A stretch of DNA of 64,000 nucleotides from Cryptomeria japonica (Eukaryota; Streptophyta; Pinopsida; Cupressales; Cupressaceae): NCBI RefSeq assembly GCF_030272615.1, contig NC_081406.1:404025439-404089438 (forward strand). The letters are read 5' to 3'. Both the position numbers and the translations under genes were made by a program. Below the pieces are notes generated by a model. That model searched no databases, was not told the DNA's origin, and was given only the letters and a program-made list of their open reading frames with translations. Each line of letters opens with the position of its first letter. Positions within the stretch are counted from its first letter, which is position 1. Shown here piece by piece: positions 59,561 to 64,000 of the stretch.

Positions 59561-62310
59561 TTGTTGGTTCCCAAAACCACAGATTGGAAAACCAAAAGAC
59601 TTGCCAAATCTTCAAGTAGTCCAATCAGCCTTGGCCAACGAATAGGGATGGTCAAAGACCAAATCCCTCTGCACTTTAGGCTCCACTGAACCTAGGTAGG
59701 TATTCCTCTTCCTCTCAAGCACAAAAGAGGTTATGTATAGTGGATTTAAACCTTTTAGCAAGTTTACACAACTGGTAAATTGTTGTTCTGTAACTATGTC
59801 GTATTATGTGCTTTAAACGAATGCTTTGAAAAGAAATGATCCTGAATGTATATTGAAAATGAGATTGCTTTCAGGACTTAAATGAAATCTACATAGATCA
59901 GTTTATATAGGATTTGGGAAGAACGTTTGTCTATCAAAGACCATGAATGCATACAGATCAAAACCTTAAAAGATCAATAATAGACCAGTGCCTCTATCCA
60001 GGGATATATATGACACTTTGTGGACAAAATATCTTATCAACTCAATAGACAATTTCTCATCAACTATGAAGGTTCAGTATGTGTTACACAAACAATAAGA
60101 ACTCAATCCTTCACTTAATGCAACGACATGTGATTCACATCATAGAAAATCTATAAACAGATTTATCAAGAGGACAAAGATAATGATCAACACAAAAGTG
60201 TACCCAATATTTGGAAAAAGAAACAGTGAACCTTGTATATTAATCTTTAGGAAATAATTGCATACATAAACTGCACTTACAGATACTCCATTACAAATTG
60301 CTTGCACAAAATGATAATTCTTCTTCCTATAGGCTTCTCTAATACAAAATAATATTCAATCCTTACAGCAGTATCTTGTTCTTATGACTCTCTAATTGTC
60401 CCAAAATAAAATCATCCCTTCTAAGTACATCCATGAAAAGGCATATATGAAAGGACACACCCTTTCATATACAAGAGGGAGTTACAGATAGTTGCATTCC
60501 CAAAGGACACACCCTTTGGTTTGAAAAATAATTACCATTAATAAACCTAAAATCAAACTAAATAAATTCTTTACTAATGTTCTTTCTAATCTTTCACTTT
60601 GATAAAATTCCAATTCCGCTCTTGAACTCCTTCATATTCCTCATCACCAAACTTTGATAAAATATCTTGCACACAAACTAAACCAATCAAATTTATTGAT
60701 TCAATTAATTACTCTCGATTAGGTTTTGCTTATGAAAGATTAATAATCTCTTTCCCTACTACAAGATTAATCCTCCTGAATCAAACTATATCATCAAGAG
60801 GATATTTTGCAAAGTGATATTTATACTTGGGACTTTAAAAACATTAATTCGTATAATAAAACAAAATATTTATCCTAGTATATATTTTCAAACAATAACA
60901 GAAGGTAAAATACTTTATACTAAATAATACTACTTTCCTTGGAAAATGATAAAATTTATATATGATCAAGATAATTTACCCTAATGAACATATTCAATTT
61001 ATTAACTTAGGGCAAATAATATGTATATGAAAAGATTGCCTCAAAACACCAAAATCCATTTTAATAAATGCTATTCATCATTTTACCTTGGGTAAAAAGA
61101 ACTTTTCAAAATACATTTTCTTCTTTGAACAAAATATATTATTCACACTTTGATCCTCAAATACATTATTCATACAATAAAGAATAATATTTACTATAAT
61201 ATGGATTCAATTCAAAAAATTAGGGTAAAAACATGATGGGAGACAATATGATTAAGTCACAATATTGAAAGCACTTATGTATAAATATAATTTCCCTTTT
61301 GTCAAAATATATTATTTTATAACTTCTTCAAAGGTAATTAGAAGATTATCATAATTATATCAAAGACTACAAATAAAATTTGTTTTTAGAGTGCTTTTGT
61401 AAGTAAATAAAGATTATTATGTGGTGAGAAATACTCCCTACTCAACATGTGCTTAGGAAAAATAAATTCAAACTTTCATATGTAAGCGTCCTGCACACCA
61501 AACACTGTAATAAAAAAATCATATTACATTAGGGATATTTAATGATTTGCCACTTAAAATAGAATTTTAGGACAAATATTTACATAAATAAGAATCCCTA
61601 ATATTCACATGATTTTCAAATATACTTTTCAAAAGTAACATTAACCACATAAATTTCCCTTTGGAAATAATCACTTTGGATAAATATTCTATCTTTGCAA
61701 TAATATATTTTCACTTTTCAATTTGATTAGGAAAACATATCATCATAAAAAGTGAATCAAACTCTTTATAATTTACCCTAATGTAAATATTTTTATTTTA
61801 ATGAATTAGGGTAAAAAGATCATTCAAATGAATATACGATGACATGCTAAATATTTTAAAGGTCACTTAAAGTCAAGTATGTCAAACTAATTTTTCTTTT
61901 TCTTTTTTGACAAAATGAACACCTTAGTACTATATGAAAAAGTAATAATATTAAAATATTATTTACATCAAAATATACTAAATAGAGTTACCTTCCAAAA
62001 TGCTTTTACAAATGATAAAGTTATATCCCAAACCTTGATATCAGAACATTATATTAAATCTAGGTAAGAAATACTTCTTGTTGTCGCATTGTCATAATTT
62101 CCTTCTTGGTAGAATATATTTCTTGGTACTCTCTATAAGGAAATAACATTGAAACATTATCATGACTATGTTATAAATAAATTTTCCTCAAAATACTTTT
62201 GCAAATAATAAACATTATATCCCAAATAGAAATTCAAAACATTATGATTAGATAAGGAATACTTCCTCGAAAAAAGTATTTACTTTCGCGTGTAACATCT
62301 TCCACTTGAT
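59561..62310. other. AT-rich non-coding stretch, possible old LTR debris
   Basis: No reading frame with recognisable protein, no RNA gene. It opens with tgttggttcccaaaac, which looks like an LTR start cutting into the satellite, but I found no matching end or duplication. A 16-base repeat aaaggacacacccttt lies at about 60453 and 60503. Degenerate copies of a piece with tatatcccaaa and aagaaatactt appear near 61380-61450, 61995-62085 and 62190-62275. The motif ttaccctaat or its complement recurs between 60970 and 61815. Confidence 0.6.
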
Positions 62311-62315
62311 TTCCA

Positions 62316-62545
62316 TCGGTGTAGCTTTCCACTGTTGGGATAACATGTTTTTAGTTATATCGATGCCTGATGATATAGGTCTTCCTCATTGGCTCATCGA
62401 GGTAATTATTTTATTGCTCTACTGATCACCTGATGCATTTTAAAAACCCTCGTCAATATAGCCACTCCATCGGGATATTGGGGAAATGAGTTTTTAGTTA
62501 CCCTGATACCTGATGGATTAGGGTTAGGGCGACAATGTTGGTTTT
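62316..62545. repeat. Degenerate tandem repeat, period about 143 bp
   Basis: Two related segments: catgtttttagttatatcga followed by tgcctgatgatatagg (from about 62344), and atgagtttttagttaccctg followed by atacctgatggattagg (from about 62487). Both are preceded by a ccatcgg motif. A related piece (ccgatacccgatagg) occurs again near 63747 on the far side of the gene fragments. Confidence 0.6.
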
Positions 62546-62631
62546 CAGACAACATAATTATCATTGAAGTCCACCCAAGGTATTTCAGATATAAATTTTG
62601 ATCTACGGCTATAAATCTCTTCTAAACAACA

Positions 62632-63085
62632 TGTGACATTCAACAATTGCACCACTCCTTTACAATTGCTTCATCCAGAAAATAGCAACAATGGGATTAC
62701 TAGAAACAGTCGTTTCATCCAAACAAACATCTGTGATATAATGGCAAACCAAGGAGACCAGATTATTATCCCGGGGCAACATCAAATAATGAATGAAATT
62801 GCTGAACATCTTTCATTGAAAATTTGGCATCTTCTTCCATTTCATTAATGTCTTCATCACAACTCTTATAGATTAGGCCAGCTTCCAAACATTCGCAACC
62901 ACACACTACCATCCTGATTTGGTATAGGAGTACTACATATGGGACAAACATCACATCGTTGACTACACTCTACAGAAAGAGATTCATGATGATAATATAT
63001 TAAGATATACTGAACAATATGCTCCTCAAGTCTTTGGTAGTATGATGCTCTTCCATTGTGACTAGTTCAAGAATGGTATTTGAAG
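62632..63085 (-). pseudogene. HOS1: HOS1-like E3 ubiquitin ligase, N-terminal RING fragment (broken)
   Basis: Minus-strand frames give, in order, HHTTKDLRS, then SVECSQRCDVCPICSTPIPN (RING cysteines), CECLEAGLIYKSCDED, DVQQFHSLFDVA, NNLVSLVCHYITDVCLDETT and FLDEAIVKEWC. From memory of the plant family this is the N-terminal RING region and the start of the helical domain of HOS1, a nuclear E3 ligase in cold and flowering control. Pieces are split over frames by at least three shifts and stops, with no intron seen, so it is a dead fragment of a longer gene. It follows directly on the RNA polymerase fragment. Confidence 0.72.
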
Positions 63086-63094
63086 GAACAGTCA

Positions 63095-63660
63095 TTATGA
63101 AATGAGTGGCTCTGGGCCATATTCCAATTTTGGTAGTTTTTCAATCCTTTGTTTGATTTTCAATAGACATGTTCCTATTGGAATCAGTATGCCCATGATA
63201 ATGCACTCACTTACATCTTCAATTTGAACAATTCTCCCATGAATGAAAACATCAAAGAGGTGATCTGTTGTTTTCTCAAATGATACAAGCATTAAGACAT
63301 TGTCATTCATTTTGGCAATGCCAAACCTTGTTATTTCTAGCACTTCTCCCTTGAATGTCATAACATCTGCAAGAAGAATCATATGCCGAATATCAATGCT
63401 CATCCCATGACTCTTCATGGTATACTATATTTGTTCAATTATGACACTTCTAGCCGCCCCTATTCCAAGTGTTTGTTGGATTTCAATAACATGATTACTT
63501 TTGGTATTTCTTCCATCGACTCCTTCAATACCCATCACAGCTGCAAGATTTGTACATTCAACTAATAGATTGTACTTTCCCTTGTCTTGGTTAATGACTA
63601 CACACTTTACTATGGTTAAATACCCTTCACAACAACCTTTGTAAGCATTTGATCAATCCA
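63095..63660 (-). pseudogene. NRPC1: RNA polymerase III largest subunit, C-terminal fragment (broken)
   Basis: From about 63600 to the TAA at 63095 one frame reads [95 protein letters not shown] and [19 protein letters not shown]. This is the last conserved domain (Rpb1 domain 5 type) of the largest subunit, and [11 protein letters not shown] with SECIIMG marks the Pol III form rather than Pol II. A TAG at 63425 replaces a usual Gln, and the frame shifts near 63615, before MLTKVVVKGI. About 190 codons without intron; the rest of the gene is absent. Confidence 0.85.
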
Positions 63661-63760
63661 CATGTTGCATGTGTGTCTACAAGACTGCTGCTGATAAAAA
63701 TGCATACACCTTATCAGGGGATCAGGAGGGTTTGAAAATGCCTACACCGATACCCGATAG

Positions 63761-63781
63761 GTGAGACCTATTAGGCCTCAC
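63761..63781. other. Compact palindrome near the gene fragments
   Basis: gtgagaccta-t-taggcctcac: 10-bp arms, one mismatch, one-base loop. It sits about 100 bases outside the polymerase fragment, next to ccgatacccgatag. It is unlikely to be a transcription terminator here; it may be part of a mobile-element end. The remaining bases to 64000 show nothing recognisable. Confidence 0.65.
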
Positions 63782-64000
63782 TTCGCATTTTTCCTTCAAC
63801 ACATGTTTATAATCATTTATTTAAAATAATTTAAAAGATTAATGCCCTTTTCTATAGGACTTCTCTTTATAATGTTTATGTAGATCAGGAATTTGGGAAA
63901 ACATCAAAGCAATATCAATTAGCTAACCACAAAGCTAAATTGCAATGAAAAGAAATCCTAATACATTCAATAAAGGCATGAAGATGAAATACTAAAATAA

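Noticed and set aside
62515-62535. ttagggttaggg as a telomere trace
   Set aside because: Only two units, and of TTAGGG type instead of the usual plant TTTAGGG; chance in a degenerate repeat is more likely.
59811-64000. Possible direct repeat between about 59880 and 63870 (tagatcag...atttgggaa)
   Set aside because: Only short patches match within AT-rich DNA; not enough to claim an LTR pair.

Overview
This is a repeat-dominated window of plant nuclear DNA. I found no intact host gene. The LTR-retrotransposon lineages (Ty1/copia and a chromodomain-type Ty3/gypsy with very long LTRs), the initiator-Met-tRNA primer sites and the two decayed plant gene fragments at the right end all point to a seed plant. 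The large nested-repeat load would suit a big genome such as a conifer's, but that is inference.

Layout. 1-307: end of a plus-strand LTR that landed inside the reverse transcriptase of a minus-strand copia element (308-4714, with its 5' LTR at 3399-4714). 4819-46809: a satellite array with a monomer of about 147 bp and higher-order repeats of about 3-4 kb. Four insertions interrupt it: a solo LTR (8810-9261, duplication ATAAT), a short unidentified insert (about 9645-9769), an internally deleted LTR element (10943-12090, duplication TCATG), and a complete LTR retrotransposon without recognisable pol (12138-18487). 46810-58815: a 12-kb Ty3/gypsy element, minus strand, inserted in the same satellite (ACAAG/ACGAG). 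58816-59560: more satellite, which flips orientation at a near-perfect palindrome. 59561-62310: AT-rich DNA without genes. 62316-63781: a degenerate tandem repeat, then two abutting, intronless, broken host-gene fragments on the minus strand: the RING/N-terminal part of a HOS1-like E3 ligase and the C-terminal part of the RNA polymerase III largest subunit.

How it fits together. The satellite came first and served as target for the other elements, because each insertion splits a monomer and most show 5-bp duplications. The copia element, the deleted element and the pol-less element share LTR blocks, primer site and polypurine tract, so the pol-less element was probably moved by copia proteins. 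The gypsy gag-pol keeps one frame over about 4.3 kb but carries 19 in-frame stops, mostly TAG with some TGA, a pattern expected from loss of methylated cytosine at CAG and CGA codons.

The most unusual items are the higher-order satellite with its 16-bp internal inverted repeat and inversions at those arms, the pol-less retrotransposon with a second large unknown reading frame, and the fused RNA-polymerase-III/HOS1 pseudogene pair. All alignments were made by eye; coordinates of repeat edges are good to a few bases where a target duplication is seen, otherwise to some tens of bases.
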